From: Halogeometricum sp. S1BR25-6
GTDB lineage: Archaea; Halobacteriota; Halobacteria; Halobacteriales; Haloferacaceae
Length of the DNA: 64,000 nt
Assembly: GCF_031624495.1 (NCBI RefSeq)
Contig: NZ_JAMQOP010000006.1
Span: 109,247 to 173,246 of the forward strand
Reading direction: 5' to 3'
The position numbers and the translations under genes are program-made. Below the pieces are notes generated by a model. It did not search any database. It had not been told where the DNA came from and was given only the letters and a program-made list of their open reading frames with translations. This document shows positions 8,959 through 17,858 of this stretch, piece after piece; position 1 is the first letter of the stretch; the number at the start of each line of letters is the position of its first letter.

Positions 8959-9546
8959 TCACGCTTGTTCCTCGAGCTTTTGATACTGTTTCTCGAATTT
9001 GGTGTGACACGACGAGCAACAGAAGTGGTAGACACGATCAGCTATTCGTGCGGATTCTCCCTCGTTGTCAACTGTATTACCACACTCGACGCACGTTATC
9101 GCGAAGGCGGTTCCATCGATCGAAGGCGTCCACTCGGCCTGATCGACGAGGGTCACCGAGTAGTTGACATCGAAGTCCCTCAAGAGACTCTCGATCCAAC
9201 GGCGAACGTTCTGATTCTCTGCCCGCCCGTAGAACCAAACGTCTCCTTCGGCGGTGACGAACACGTGTTCGACGCCCTCCACGTCCGTGAGCCTTTCTCG
9301 AAGTGACTCCGTACTGTTGACTGCGTGTTCAACCTGTACGAATACGGGAACACCGGCACGGAGTACTTTCCGGTTGACGTCGACTGTGAAGCGGTTGATG
9401 ATACCTGATTCTCGCAGCCGCTTCACTCGATCAGAGACCGCCGGGCCGGAAAGCCCGACCGTCTCGCCGATCGCGCTGAACGGTCTACGCGCATCCTCCG
9501 CTAGTAGTGAGAGGATCTCCATGTCTGTCTCGTCTAAATCACGCAT
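8959..9546 (-). CDS. Lrp/AsnC-type regulator with TRASH metal-binding domain (copper response)
   Basis: 195 residues. The N-terminal AsnC HTH (~1-60) contains MEILSLLAEDARRPFSAIGETVGLS, followed by an effector-like domain. The C-terminal TRASH domain (~150-190) has CVECG and FCCSSCHTKFEKQY, the cysteine pattern that binds soft metals. Established knowledge: in Halobacterium an Lrp protein with a TRASH domain controls the copper-induced P1-type ATPase gene. Its position directly upstream of the copA-like gene, same strand, supports the same role here. Confidence 0.9.
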   Translation of the reverse strand: MRDLDETDMEILSLLAEDARRPFSAIGETVGLSGPAVSDRVKRLRESGIINRFTVDVNRKVLRAGVPVFVQVEHAVNSTESLRERLTDVEGVEHVFVTAEGDVWFYGRAENQNVRRWIESLLRDFDVNYSVTLVDQAEWTPSIDGTAFAITCVECGNTVDNEGESARIADRVYHFCCSSCHTKFEKQYQKLEEQA

Positions 9547-9703
9547 ATCTATCAGACGAATCCGTGCCTACAATACTGTTATCCCGTGTTCGGATTCATT
9601 TCGATCCTTTAACCGACCAGAAGTGTTCGTATCATAGCTACGGTGAATAAGAGACTCGTTAAGCCCTGTTTCGTCCCCGCCGAGTTCCGAAGCACGGAGT
9701 AGA

Positions 9704-9994
9704 TTAGCACCCACCGTACCCGGTCATCCGGCCGTCGTCAGCCATGTCACGGCCCATCTCCTCGACGGTCACACCCATGTGCGACTCCATCCATTCGACT
9801 GCATCGGGTCCCATGTGGTCGGTCATGTGCGATTCCATCCATGCGGTCCACTCCTCCTCCGCGGTCCCGTTGTAGGGAGAGGTATCGTCAGCAGCCGTCT
9901 CGTTTCCGTGGGCACTCACCACCGGAACGGCGAACACGAGTCCGACGATTGCGAGCAGTCCGAGCAGCCAGCCTCCGGTTCTGATAGCGGTCAT
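9704..9994 (-). CDS. Secreted Met/His-rich small protein
   Basis: 96 residues with a signal peptide-like N-terminus (hydrophobic residues ~8-27, cleavage near VSA-HG). The mature part is rich in Met and His with the recurring motif WMESHM and DHM. Such Met/His pairs can bind Cu+ or Ag+ outside the cell. Given the neighbours (copper ATPase, DUF4396, Csp-like), an extracellular copper-binding role is plausible but inferred only from composition and context. Confidence 0.6.
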   Translation of the reverse strand: MTAIRTGGWLLGLLAIVGLVFAVPVVSAHGNETAADDTSPYNGTAEEEWTAWMESHMTDHMGPDAVEWMESHMGVTVEEMGRDMADDGRMTGYGGC

Positions 9995-10320
9995 TGTCTT
10001 GTTCCTCGGTTAGTCGTACGTCGGCTTCGGAGATATTATCATGGGTATGAATCCACACAGGAGAACGCTTGATAGCGTTCATAACACCATTTAACTGTTT
10101 ATTTCAGGCAACACCGTTCGTGTCACGCGAAATCGTGCTTAGCAGGAACACCAGTGGTCAAAGAGCGGAAACGAAGTCGGGGGATGGACTCTCGTGCAGT
10201 ACGGTGCGATAGCCACAACAGTCTAAAGAACTCCGTGACAAGCCGGTATCGGGTAGAACTCAGAGCGACCGACAACTCGTGACGTGTAGATGCCAGGTTC
10301 GGTCAGCGTCACATCCACAT
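9995..10320. other. Divergent intergenic spacer, no gene seen
   Basis: 326 bp between the Met/His-rich gene (minus) and the DUF4396 gene (plus). It includes an AT-rich stretch at about 10090-10110 (CATTTAACTGTTTATTTC) that could serve as a promoter. I see no coding frame, RNA gene or repeat. Confidence 0.4.
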
Positions 10321-11064
10321 ATGCCAATACAACAACTCGTCAAACAGATCGAACACGCGTTCGCACCGGCACGTCAGCTATTGAAACCGATTCTGTCCAG
10401 TCCCACGGTGCTGGGCGTCTGGGTCCTGTTCGTCGTCGCGTCCGTCGGGACCCTCTGGTGGGACATCCGGAATCGGAACCAGGCACTGCCGTCGATGATG
10501 AAGGGCGTCTGGACGCTGGTCGTCCTCTACTCCGGGCCGTTCGGACTCGCCATCTACTGGTACTCCGGACGGACCCAGATCCCGCACGACTCGGTGGGAC
10601 GTCGAGGTCTTCGCTCCACAGCCCACTGCTACTCGGGATGTGGTGCGGGTGAGGTGGTCGGTATCACGCTCGCTCAGGGTATCCTCGCACTCAGCATCGG
10701 GTGGGTCGCGGCAGTCACCTTCGGGTTCGCGTACCTCTTCGGTTACGCGCTGACCATCGGCCCGCTCATGCAGGACGGTGTCGGATTCGAAGAGGCGACG
10801 TGGGATGCACTCCTGAGCGAGACACCTTCGATCACGATCATGGAGATATTCGCCATCGGGACCGATCTCTTGCTCGCTGCCGAAGCCCACATGGGCCAAA
10901 CGCTGTTTTGGATGGCGCTGGCGTTCTCGCTGTCTATCGGATTCATCGTCGCCTGGCCTGTCAACGTCGCACTCGTGAAGTACGGCGTCAAGGAGGGAAT
11001 GAGCGATCCCTCCGAGATGGGCGACGACAGCGGCAGAAGTTCGCAGGCACAGGCGGCCGACTAA
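10321..11064 (+). CDS. DUF4396 domain membrane protein
   Basis: About 247 residues. The ATG at 10321 (MPIQQLVKQ) is chosen because the upstream extension is unlike the family. Hydrophobic segments lie near residues 30-50, 60-80, 115-150 and 185-215. The conserved HCYSGCGAGEVVG sequence is characteristic of DUF4396 proteins, which often sit beside copper or multicopper oxidase genes in haloarchaea. The His/Cys cluster in a membrane protein suggests metal contact. A remnant multicopper oxidase lies just downstream on the other strand. Confidence 0.8.
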   Translation: MPIQQLVKQIEHAFAPARQLLKPILSSPTVLGVWVLFVVASVGTLWWDIRNRNQALPSMMKGVWTLVVLYSGPFGLAIYWYSGRTQIPHDSVGRRGLRSTAHCYSGCGAGEVVGITLAQGILALSIGWVAAVTFGFAYLFGYALTIGPLMQDGVGFEEATWDALLSETPSITIMEIFAIGTDLLLAAEAHMGQTLFWMALAFSLSIGFIVAWPVNVALVKYGVKEGMSDPSEMGDDSGRSSQAQAAD

Positions 11065-11266
11065 CTCGCTCGTCCCTTCGTTTGTGCAGACGTCGCCGAG
11101 TGAACGCATTCGGTGTCGTCTACCTGCGGGAGGCTCACGTCTCGCTCTCCCGCAGCGTCGTTTTCGGTCGTGCCGCGGCTTCGATGGTTGTGAGAGGAAA
11201 TATCTCATTCACACCGTCTGCGGACGTCGAGAGAGGCCGCGATAGTGGAAGCGGAGTCGCCCGGTT

Positions 11267-11774
11267 TCACTCGACGTATCTGAGGACGCGCGCCATTCCC
11301 GCGTCGAGGTGGTAGAGGTTGTGACAGTGGAACAGCCACCGACCGGGGTTATCGGCGTGGAACTCGATGATGACCTGTCCCATATGTCCCGGTACGGGGA
11401 CGGTGTCCTTGACTGCGTCGCCGACGCGGAAGAAATGGCCGTGGAGGTGCATCGGGTGGACGACCGGACTTCGGTTCGTCATCCGGATTCGGACGTGTTC
11501 GTCCCGGCGGATCCGAAGCAGGTCCGCGTCGGGATCTGCCTGCCCATTGATAGTCCATACCCACTCCCCACCTGCCCCGAGACAGGGTCAGGTCGAACGT
11601 TCGGTCGGGACTCCCGGTTACACCGTCCAGCGGCGTAACGGCCCGCAGATCGCCGTATTCGAGCCGGTTACGCGTCGTCGACGAAGGCGCGGGGCTCCCC
11701 GCCTCGTCGACGCCGTCGTACTTGACCGTCGAGGAGACCCCGCGATTACCCCGGAGCGAGAACGGTTCGCCGTG
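11267..11774 (-). pseudogene. Multicopper oxidase C-terminal remnant (5'-truncated and frameshifted)
   Basis: The C-terminal frame contains the copper ligands HPMHLHGHFF and HCHNLYHLDAGM, the type 1/2/3 copper sites of multicopper oxidases. It extends upstream without a start codon to EWVWTINGQADPD. A second frame from ~11770 down to ~11575 reads FSLRGNRG ... DRTFDLTLS, also multicopper oxidase. The two are offset by one base near 11565-11580, a frameshift. The N-terminal two thirds are absent, and the adjoining channel gene starts where homology ends. Not functional. Confidence 0.8.
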
Positions 11775-12773
11775 TTACTCGTTCTCGGGGCGCGGCCAGT
11801 ATCGAGCATCGGCGTCAGTTAGCCCGTGTAACCGTCTCCGGCGCTCCTGCTTCTCCTCCAGAGCATCAGCGAAATCCTCGTCGGAAACCGTCGGGATGCC
11901 GTTCTCGCGGAGCATGTTCAAGTCGGGTTCGGGTGGAGTTCCGTCCGACTGCGCGAACGTGTCGCTGACCATCTCCAGGTAGTTCTCTACGCTCGAACGT
12001 GCGTTCTTTAGGACAGCGGTGCTCGGTTGGTGTTCCGGTGGGACGCCGAATCGCAGCAACGTGAGCGAGTCGTCGAGGATGGCGACGCTTACGACTGCCG
12101 AGTACTGCCGTCGCTGCGTGTAGAAGTAGTGGAGGATGGGATAGGCCATGTGATTCACCGTCAACTCGTTGAGTTCGGTCGTGATCGTCTCGATCGGGAG
12201 GTCGAACCCGTCGAGTTCACTCCCGTTCCACCCGGCCTCAACGACGGCCTCACTGTACGCCCCGAGTCCGCTGACGTTGCTGGCGAACTGTTGTTTCTGC
12301 GTGACCACACCGAGGATAGAGAGGACGTATGTGACGATCAGCGTGATGAACAGCATCCCGCTCGCCGTCATGACCACAGTGACGATCTGCCAGACGGCCC
12401 CGCTCGGGGCGAATCCACCGTTCCCGAGCGTGAATAGCGAGTAGCCGGTGAAGTAGAACCGTTCGACCCAAGTGACGGTCGCGGGTCCATTGACTTCGGT
12501 CACGGCGTTCTCCGCGCCTGCGAAGATGAGCGTCCAACCCAGCCACAGCAGTACTATCCACGTCGAGAGGCTGACGACGAGGATCAGCGGGCCCGCCAGA
12601 GTGAGACGCCGCGAGTGGCGGTCTGCAGTCCGTCGAAGCCCGCACCAGATGCTTCTCATCAGCCGATCCGTGAGGGGTCCCGCGCCTCCCTCGACCCAGA
12701 GCGTGGTCCACAAGAGGTCGACGACCGTGCCCAAGAGAACGAACAGACCGAGTACGGCGTATAGGAGACTCAC
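11775..12773 (-). CDS. Two-helix potassium-channel-like protein
   Basis: 332 residues. Hydrophobic segments are at ~1-25, ~60-88 and ~130-160, with a pore-like loop containing FTGYSLFTLGNGGFAP between the last two. The TLGNGG sequence replaces the canonical TVGYG filter, so ion selectivity is uncertain. The C-terminal ~170 residues are soluble and probably cytosolic. It resembles the haloarchaeal PF07885 (Ion_trans_2) family. It directly adjoins the multicopper oxidase relic on the same strand. Confidence 0.7.
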   Translation of the reverse strand: MSLLYAVLGLFVLLGTVVDLLWTTLWVEGGAGPLTDRLMRSIWCGLRRTADRHSRRLTLAGPLILVVSLSTWIVLLWLGWTLIFAGAENAVTEVNGPATVTWVERFYFTGYSLFTLGNGGFAPSGAVWQIVTVVMTASGMLFITLIVTYVLSILGVVTQKQQFASNVSGLGAYSEAVVEAGWNGSELDGFDLPIETITTELNELTVNHMAYPILHYFYTQRRQYSAVVSVAILDDSLTLLRFGVPPEHQPSTAVLKNARSSVENYLEMVSDTFAQSDGTPPEPDLNMLRENGIPTVSDEDFADALEEKQERRRRLHGLTDADARYWPRPENE

Positions 12774-12974
12774 ATCTGTTCCTCCTGAATCGGTTCGACC
12801 GGAGCACCGAACCGATCTATTCGGTCGTTTCTGCGAGCAATTCCGTCGTGGGGGTTCCGGTGCTCAACCCCGTGGTGATACGCATGCGTCATTGTCTCGG
12901 ACGTGAATTGAACGAAGCGACAGGCATCACTCCGCTGTAGAAAACGAAGTAGAGGGTGGTGCGTCTGTCGGAGT

Positions 12975-13313
12975 TTACGCCATCGAACGGCAGGACTCCG
13001 CACACTGACGGAGGGGCTCGACGCACGCCTGACAGTGGTCGTGGTCGTGCTGTTCGCACTCGTCGGCGCACGATTCGCACACGTCGGCACACGTCTCAGC
13101 GATGTCGCCGTTGAACTGCGAGCCCGACGCACAGAGCTGCGCGCACGTCGAAGCGACGGTGACCACGTCGCGGCAGAGCCGGAGACATTCCGCCATCTCC
13201 TCGCCCTTGTCGGCGCACTCGTCGGCGCAATGGGCGCACGCCTTCACGGCCTCGTGACAGTTGTCGATACACTCGCGGGTCGAATCGTCGAGCAGGTCGT
13301 CGATCTGAGCCAT
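12975..13313 (-). CDS. Csp-like four-helix-bundle copper-binding protein (DUF326)
   Basis: 112 residues from the ATG at 13313 (MAQIDDLLDD), chosen because DUF326/Csp proteins begin shortly before the first Cys. The sequence is full of Cys in helical spacing: CIDNCHEAVKACAHCADEC, CLRLC, CADVCESCADEC, CQAC, CAESC. Established knowledge: Csp proteins store many Cu+ ions inside a four-helix bundle lined with Cys. There is no signal peptide, so it is cytosolic (Csp3-like). It fits with the copper exporters around it. Confidence 0.85.
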   Translation of the reverse strand: MAQIDDLLDDSTRECIDNCHEAVKACAHCADECADKGEEMAECLRLCRDVVTVASTCAQLCASGSQFNGDIAETCADVCESCADECEQHDHDHCQACVEPLRQCAESCRSMA

Positions 13314-13593
13314 TGCATTCAGTAATACGTGCGATTCATTTTTGTCTATTGTGGCCACCGATGTAAGGGATGAGCGGGCGACTCAGTACATCCGGTTGTC
13401 CGCCTCAAAGGCCGGATATCGGCCGTCTGTCTGACCGCCGTGTCGGGACACGAGAGCGACTCGGCTGATCGGACTTTCGCCGTTTTACAATCCGGAATGA
13501 GAAGCCGACAAATCCACAGTATGTAGCGTCACGAAAGCGCTGTGGACTGTCTTAATTCCGTCGCGCGGGTCGTTGTACCCAGTGCCAGTCCAT

Positions 13594-13684
13594 CGCTTCA
13601 ATGGCGACATCTGTCTGCCTCCAATAGCAATCTCGACGTACGCGAGACCAAGAGCATGATCGACACCTGCTGGCCGTCGTCGCC
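13594..13684 (-). pseudogene. Fragment of a heavy-metal P-type ATPase
   Basis: On the minus strand the frames read ALGLAYVEIAIGG and then, after a frameshift, DVAIEA. These match [21 protein letters not shown] in the intact copper ATPase at 6249-8858, just after its GDGVNDAP motif. Preceding bases encode a decayed GDDG. This is a ~90-bp relic of a second ATPase copy. Confidence 0.55.
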
Positions 13685-13772
13685 TGCCGTGTCCTCATCC
13701 TTCGTCTGTGTGACACCAGAGGGGGTTCGGAACCGCTTGACTACACAGCGAACGGTCGGATTTTTTCGTGAC

Positions 13773-14141
13773 TCAGCGGACGACGAGTGCGCCGTCGAGT
13801 TCCATGTACGGGTGTCCATATCCGCAGGACTGAGACAGCTGAGCGTGAAATTTCCTCGCTGAGACGCAGTGATTCGAGCCGTCGTGGGCGTCGTCGCGTT
13901 CGCCGGCAGGGGAATCGGTGAAAGCATCACCCCACCCATCCCATATCCCGTATTCCGTCCCGATGGCATCACGGCGAGGTTGTGGTCGGTACTGCTCGTT
14001 CGCTGCTTCGAGCACCTCGTGGAAATTACCGGTATCAGGCGGTAGAATGGTCTCTTCGTTCCGTTCATCCAGTTCCTCGTGCTCAAGAATGGCCTCGCGG
14101 ACCGCAGTCGGAAGCCGCTCGACAGCTCGGTCGGTACTCAT
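13773..14141 (-). pseudogene. CuA/cupredoxin-like protein remnant (frameshifted)
   Basis: The C-terminal frame reads SQSCGYGHPYMELDGALVV, the CuA-type ligand loop of cytochrome oxidase subunit II-like or nitrous-oxide-reductase-like cupredoxins. The segment before it (GNFTLSC) is in another frame, a one-base shift near 13825. The 122-residue ORF starts at an ATG overlapping the stop of the decayed Tat gene (ATGA at 14141), but its middle part does not resemble a cupredoxin. Most likely a relic of a copper protein. Confidence 0.55.
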
Positions 14142-14359
14142 ATTGAACCCGATGAGTTCGATGCCCCCGAGTCTAGGTCAACGTGCTCCCACTCAGTTCC
14201 CGACTCCTCGACGATGACGAAGCCCTAGTGGTCAACGTAGAGCCTGATGTCGGCGCTCGCGGTTCGATGCCCCGTGAACCCGGGCGCGATACAACCGGAC
14301 AGTGACGCGACTGTGCCGCCGACACTCAGGAGAAACTCGCGACGGCGAGGTGACGTCAT
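14139..14359 (-). pseudogene. Tat lipoprotein gene with in-frame stop
   Basis: Starts MTSPRRREFLLSVGG, a clear twin-arginine motif followed by a lipobox-like SLSGC. After RLYVDH an in-frame TAG interrupts the frame; the sequence then continues GFVIVEESGTEWEHVDLDS to a TGA. The same frame resumes on both sides of the stop, so this is a nonsense mutation in a secreted lipoprotein gene, adjoining the cupredoxin relic. Confidence 0.65.
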
Positions 14360-14380
14360 CTCCCTGCTTCACTCCTCGGA

Positions 14381-14728
14381 CTAGAGTTTCGACTGCCGTG
14401 TCTCGAACTCTTCATCCGAGAGGTCTCCGCGGGCGTACGCGCGACGGAGTTCTTCTCTCGCCGCGTCATGGGAATCGTGCTGGTTGAGGAGGCGGCGGAC
14501 GACGAAGTAACCGCCGCCCAAGATGGCGAGCAGGAATAGCAACTGGATTCCCAACCCGACCCATCCGGACCCACCGCTTCCGTAGAGCCCGCCCATCATC
14601 CCGCCATAACCGCCATATCCCATCCCTATACCTCCGAAGCCCAGCATCATTAGCACGGGCCAGAGGATGAGGACGGCGAGGACGACGATGAGGATGGTCA
14701 CCCAGTCGCGGTTACTCGGTTCTGCCAT
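14381..14728 (-). CDS. SHOCT domain membrane protein
   Basis: 115 residues. Hydrophobic helices at ~10-32 and ~58-76 flank a Gly/Met-rich linker (GMGYGGYGGMMGGLYG). The C-terminal ~30 residues (AREELRRAYARGDLSDEEFETR) are the SHOCT short helical domain. Its start overlaps the end of the DUF302 gene by 17 bases, so the two are co-translated. SHOCT proteins often accompany metal-homeostasis genes; role unknown. Confidence 0.8.
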   Translation of the reverse strand: MAEPSNRDWVTILIVVLAVLILWPVLMMLGFGGIGMGYGGYGGMMGGLYGSGGSGWVGLGIQLLFLLAILGGGYFVVRRLLNQHDSHDAAREELRRAYARGDLSDEEFETRQSKL

Positions 14729-15131
14729 CGTCAGTACCTCCCCCCGCTTCGACTGCGGCCAAGACGCGTTCGAATCGTTCGTGTACCTCCGCTGCCACGG
14801 AATCGAGCGCGGGGTTGTCCGCCATGCCGACTAACTGCTCGGGGTCGACGGCGCTTACGGTGACGCCGTCGTCGTCCTCGTAGACGATGACGTTACACGG
14901 CAGAAGTGCCCCCAACTCGATCTCCTCCTGGAGGGCGCGATGCGCCAGCTGGGGGTTACACGCACCAAGAATTCGGTATCGTCGGAAGTCCTCGTCGAGT
15001 TTCTTCTTGAGCGTCTGCTGCACATCGATATCGCAGAGGACACCGAACCCCTCATTTTCGAGCGATTCGATGGTCGTCTCGACGACAGCGTCGAACTCAC
15101 CACCGACTCTTTTCTGTATAGTATAGGGCAT
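14712..15131 (-). CDS. DUF302 domain protein
   Basis: 139 residues from the ATG at 15131 (MPYTIQKRVGG), chosen because the family begins with this strand. Signature elements are FDAVVETTIESLENEGFGVLCDIDVQQTLKKKL, then YRILGACNPQLAHRAL and LLPCNVIVYE, the classical DUF302 pattern with a Cys in GACNP and in LPCNV. These proteins are frequent in copper and sulfur regions. First gene of a two-gene operon with the SHOCT protein. Confidence 0.88.
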   Translation of the reverse strand: MPYTIQKRVGGEFDAVVETTIESLENEGFGVLCDIDVQQTLKKKLDEDFRRYRILGACNPQLAHRALQEEIELGALLPCNVIVYEDDDGVTVSAVDPEQLVGMADNPALDSVAAEVHERFERVLAAVEAGGGTDDGRTE

Positions 15132-15413
15132 TCTATACAATATTATTTTGGTCACAGGATAAAGATTGCGTCGGGACCGATCGATCGGTTCGTCGAGACG
15201 GAAGAGGGTTACGCCGAGAGTGGGACGTGCTTCCCGTGCTGGTCTACCTGTATCTCGTCGTAGCCGGTCTACGGAGGAACCTCACTTCGCAGAAGCACGA
15301 GTCCCGGACGACAGCACGGTCGCTGATTGACGGGTCCATCGGGATTCATTCCGCTTGTCCCGTCGGCACGACGGTACACTATTGAGTTCTCGCTCCGACG
15401 ATACGTCTAACTT

Positions 15414-17471
15414 ATGCCGCCGAACGGGGATTCGTCGGGCCGGTCGAGTAACAAGGACGCGATAGTGAGTACGCCCGATCGGGCCGGGATGAAAGCCTTA
15501 GCGACGGTGAACCGATACGACGGGACGCACACAGACTGGCACGGCGCGCTCGTCGAGGAGACGTCCGCCTTCCGTCTCGACATCGAACTGTTCTACGACC
15601 TCCACACGCTCATCTGGGACGCCGACCGTGGGGAGACGCTCGACGTTCGCAACGACGCCGTCGAGAGTTCGGTGACGTACGAGTCGAGTCGCGTCCCCGA
15701 AATACACGTAGAGAACCGATTCGAGTTCGCCGACGGGGAGTCTGCGGTCCTCACGCAGGATATCATCACGAGCGTGAATACGTGCGGACTCCTGCTCAGA
15801 AACCGTGCGTCGTTCTCGTCGCCGGGGGAGCGGACGCTATACACCCTGCTCGGATTGGGCATCAAGGGACATGACCATGACCATCCCCACGCAGTACAGG
15901 ACGCGTATCACGTTGACGAGGGAAATGAGGATTTTCTGGTCGCACACGACCAGAACCGATATCTCGCGGCGGCACAAGAGCGCTCGACGACCGACGACCG
16001 ACGGTTCGACGGCCTTCGAATCGGAAAGAAAGGCCATCGATCGGGAACCGACAAGAGCGCGTGGAACGACGTCTACGTGGAGAACGACGGCTACATCGAC
16101 TCGAACACATACAACCACGGCGACTTGGACGCGGCGTTCGGCCTGTACGCCGGAGAGGTGACCGACGTTGAGTGGGTGACCGCGATCGGCTACTGTCGGG
16201 GAGAGGAGTGGCCGATATCTCACGCGCGCGAGATGCTCGATAACGGGTACGAACGAGAACGGAACGCGTTCGCCGAGGCGTGGACCGAGTGGCACGACGG
16301 CGTGACGAACGGGCCGACGGACGACGAACGAGCGAACGAGCTCTACGAGAAGTCGCTCACGAGCATGAAGTGTGCGCAGGACAGCCTCGGCGCGATGATC
16401 GCGGGCGCGTTCAAACCCCGCGACATGACCTACAAGTTCGTCTGGCCGCGCGACCAGGTCATCATGATTCAGGCACTCGCGGCCGCGGAAGCGTACGACG
16501 AGGCTCGGGACGCACTCGGCTGGTTAGACGACGTACAGATAACCACACCGGAACGGGACGAACGGGGAATCGACCGCGGCGGGACGTGGTGGCAGAACTA
16601 CTACACCTCCGGCGACCCGCACTGGCGCGCCCTGCAGTTGGATCAGGTCGGCGGACCCATCTATGCCCACTGGCTCCTGTGGCGGGAAACCGACGACCGG
16701 TCCGTCCTCACCGATCACTACGAGATGTCCCGCCGCGCAGCCGAGTTCCTCCTCGCGTGGGATAACGGGGAGGGATTCCCGAAGAGACACCAAGACCCGT
16801 GGGAGGAGACGTGGGGGTACTCAACGGAGGGCGTCGCCGCGGCCATCGCCGGACTCCGATCGATGGCGGCGATGGCCGACGAACGAGACGAAACGGAGTT
16901 CGCGACCCGGTGTCGCGAGTGCGCCGGAGAGTGGGAAGCGAACTTCGACGACTACTGTTTCGCCCGCGATACCCCGTACGGCGACCACTACGTCACGGCG
17001 GCCAGCCCCGAGACGGCGTTCTCTCCGTCCGCCGACGAACGTCCGGACGCAGCGGCGTTCATGGCGTACTGGCCGTGGAACGTCGTCGACGCCGACGGCG
17101 AACCCCTCCGCTCGACGCTTCGCCTCGCCGGCGAGCGTCCATGGAACGCGCCCGACGCCCGGTGTATCGGACGCTATCCGGGTGACTGCTACACACCGAC
17201 AGGAACCGCAGAAGTCGGCGGCTGGCCCCTCTGCGAAGCGTACGCGGACGTCGCGCGGTGGCAGAGCGAGACAGATGAGGAGGCCGTCCGAGACCATCTC
17301 TTCGACGACGCTCTCGCGTGGACGACGGCGGCGGGACTGCTTCCGGAACGCGTCGACGAGCATGGCCGCCCCCACTGGAATGCGAACCTCCAGTGGAGTC
17401 AGGCGATGTTCGTCCTCCTCACTCGGAGCCACGTGGACGGTACGCCGTTCGGATTCGCTCCGGACGCATAG
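15414..17471 (+). CDS. GH15-family glucoamylase / glucodextranase-type hydrolase
   Basis: 685 residues without a signal peptide. The N-terminal ~270 residues form a beta-sandwich-like domain; the C-terminal (alpha/alpha)6 barrel includes MTYKFVWPRDQVIMIQALAAAEAYDEA, the GH15 W-P-R-D signature. A candidate catalytic acid segment is PWEETWGYSTEG, and PTGTAEVGGWPL lies nearer the end. Activity expected: release of glucose from alpha-glucans or glucosides, presumably in the cytoplasm. It is monocistronic, and its context gives no pathway. Confidence 0.85.
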   Translation: MPPNGDSSGRSSNKDAIVSTPDRAGMKALATVNRYDGTHTDWHGALVEETSAFRLDIELFYDLHTLIWDADRGETLDVRNDAVESSVTYESSRVPEIHVENRFEFADGESAVLTQDIITSVNTCGLLLRNRASFSSPGERTLYTLLGLGIKGHDHDHPHAVQDAYHVDEGNEDFLVAHDQNRYLAAAQERSTTDDRRFDGLRIGKKGHRSGTDKSAWNDVYVENDGYIDSNTYNHGDLDAAFGLYAGEVTDVEWVTAIGYCRGEEWPISHAREMLDNGYERERNAFAEAWTEWHDGVTNGPTDDERANELYEKSLTSMKCAQDSLGAMIAGAFKPRDMTYKFVWPRDQVIMIQALAAAEAYDEARDALGWLDDVQITTPERDERGIDRGGTWWQNYYTSGDPHWRALQLDQVGGPIYAHWLLWRETDDRSVLTDHYEMSRRAAEFLLAWDNGEGFPKRHQDPWEETWGYSTEGVAAAIAGLRSMAAMADERDETEFATRCRECAGEWEANFDDYCFARDTPYGDHYVTAASPETAFSPSADERPDAAAFMAYWPWNVVDADGEPLRSTLRLAGERPWNAPDARCIGRYPGDCYTPTGTAEVGGWPLCEAYADVARWQSETDEEAVRDHLFDDALAWTTAAGLLPERVDEHGRPHWNANLQWSQAMFVLLTRSHVDGTPFGFAPDA

Positions 17472-17858
17472 ACTCTTCCGCTTCAGACGCACCTCTCTGT
17501 CCCGTCACTGTCATCCGTCACTATCCCTGCTACTCCGGCGAACGCTGTAACGACACCCTTCTTATTCTCTACACCTTCATCATTACAATAGTAGTGGCGT
17601 AATATGCGCTTGAACGCAGGTCTCTGGAACCTATTTTTTACGTGTCCAAGGCATATATATCACCAACGATGACAAAGAAGAGGTAGTCTCCCGTAGTAGG
17701 AGTCAAAACGAGGGATTAAACGAATCTCGAATCGAAGGCATTGGGTATAAAAAGAATCGGTAGTCGATAGTCGAATAGTGGAATAGGACTCACAGAGAGC
17801 CGGCACCATACCTATATCTGGTTAGGTATCCACGTTGAAGAGTGGGACGAGACAGAAA
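17472..17858. other. AT-rich intergenic region
   Basis: 387 bp with no coding frame. It has T-rich runs near 17630 (CTATTTTTTACG), an ATATATAT stretch near 17655, and an inverted repeat at 17808-17829 (annotated separately). It probably holds the end of the GH15 transcript and the promoter of the Tat protein gene. Confidence 0.5.
17808..17829. promoter_or_regulatory. Inverted repeat before Tat protein gene
   Basis: ATACCTA (17808-17814) and TAGGTAT (17823-17829) are a perfect inverted pair with an 8-bp AT-rich centre, 30 bases before the start at 17859. This placement fits an operator over the core promoter. The regulator is unknown. Confidence 0.4.
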
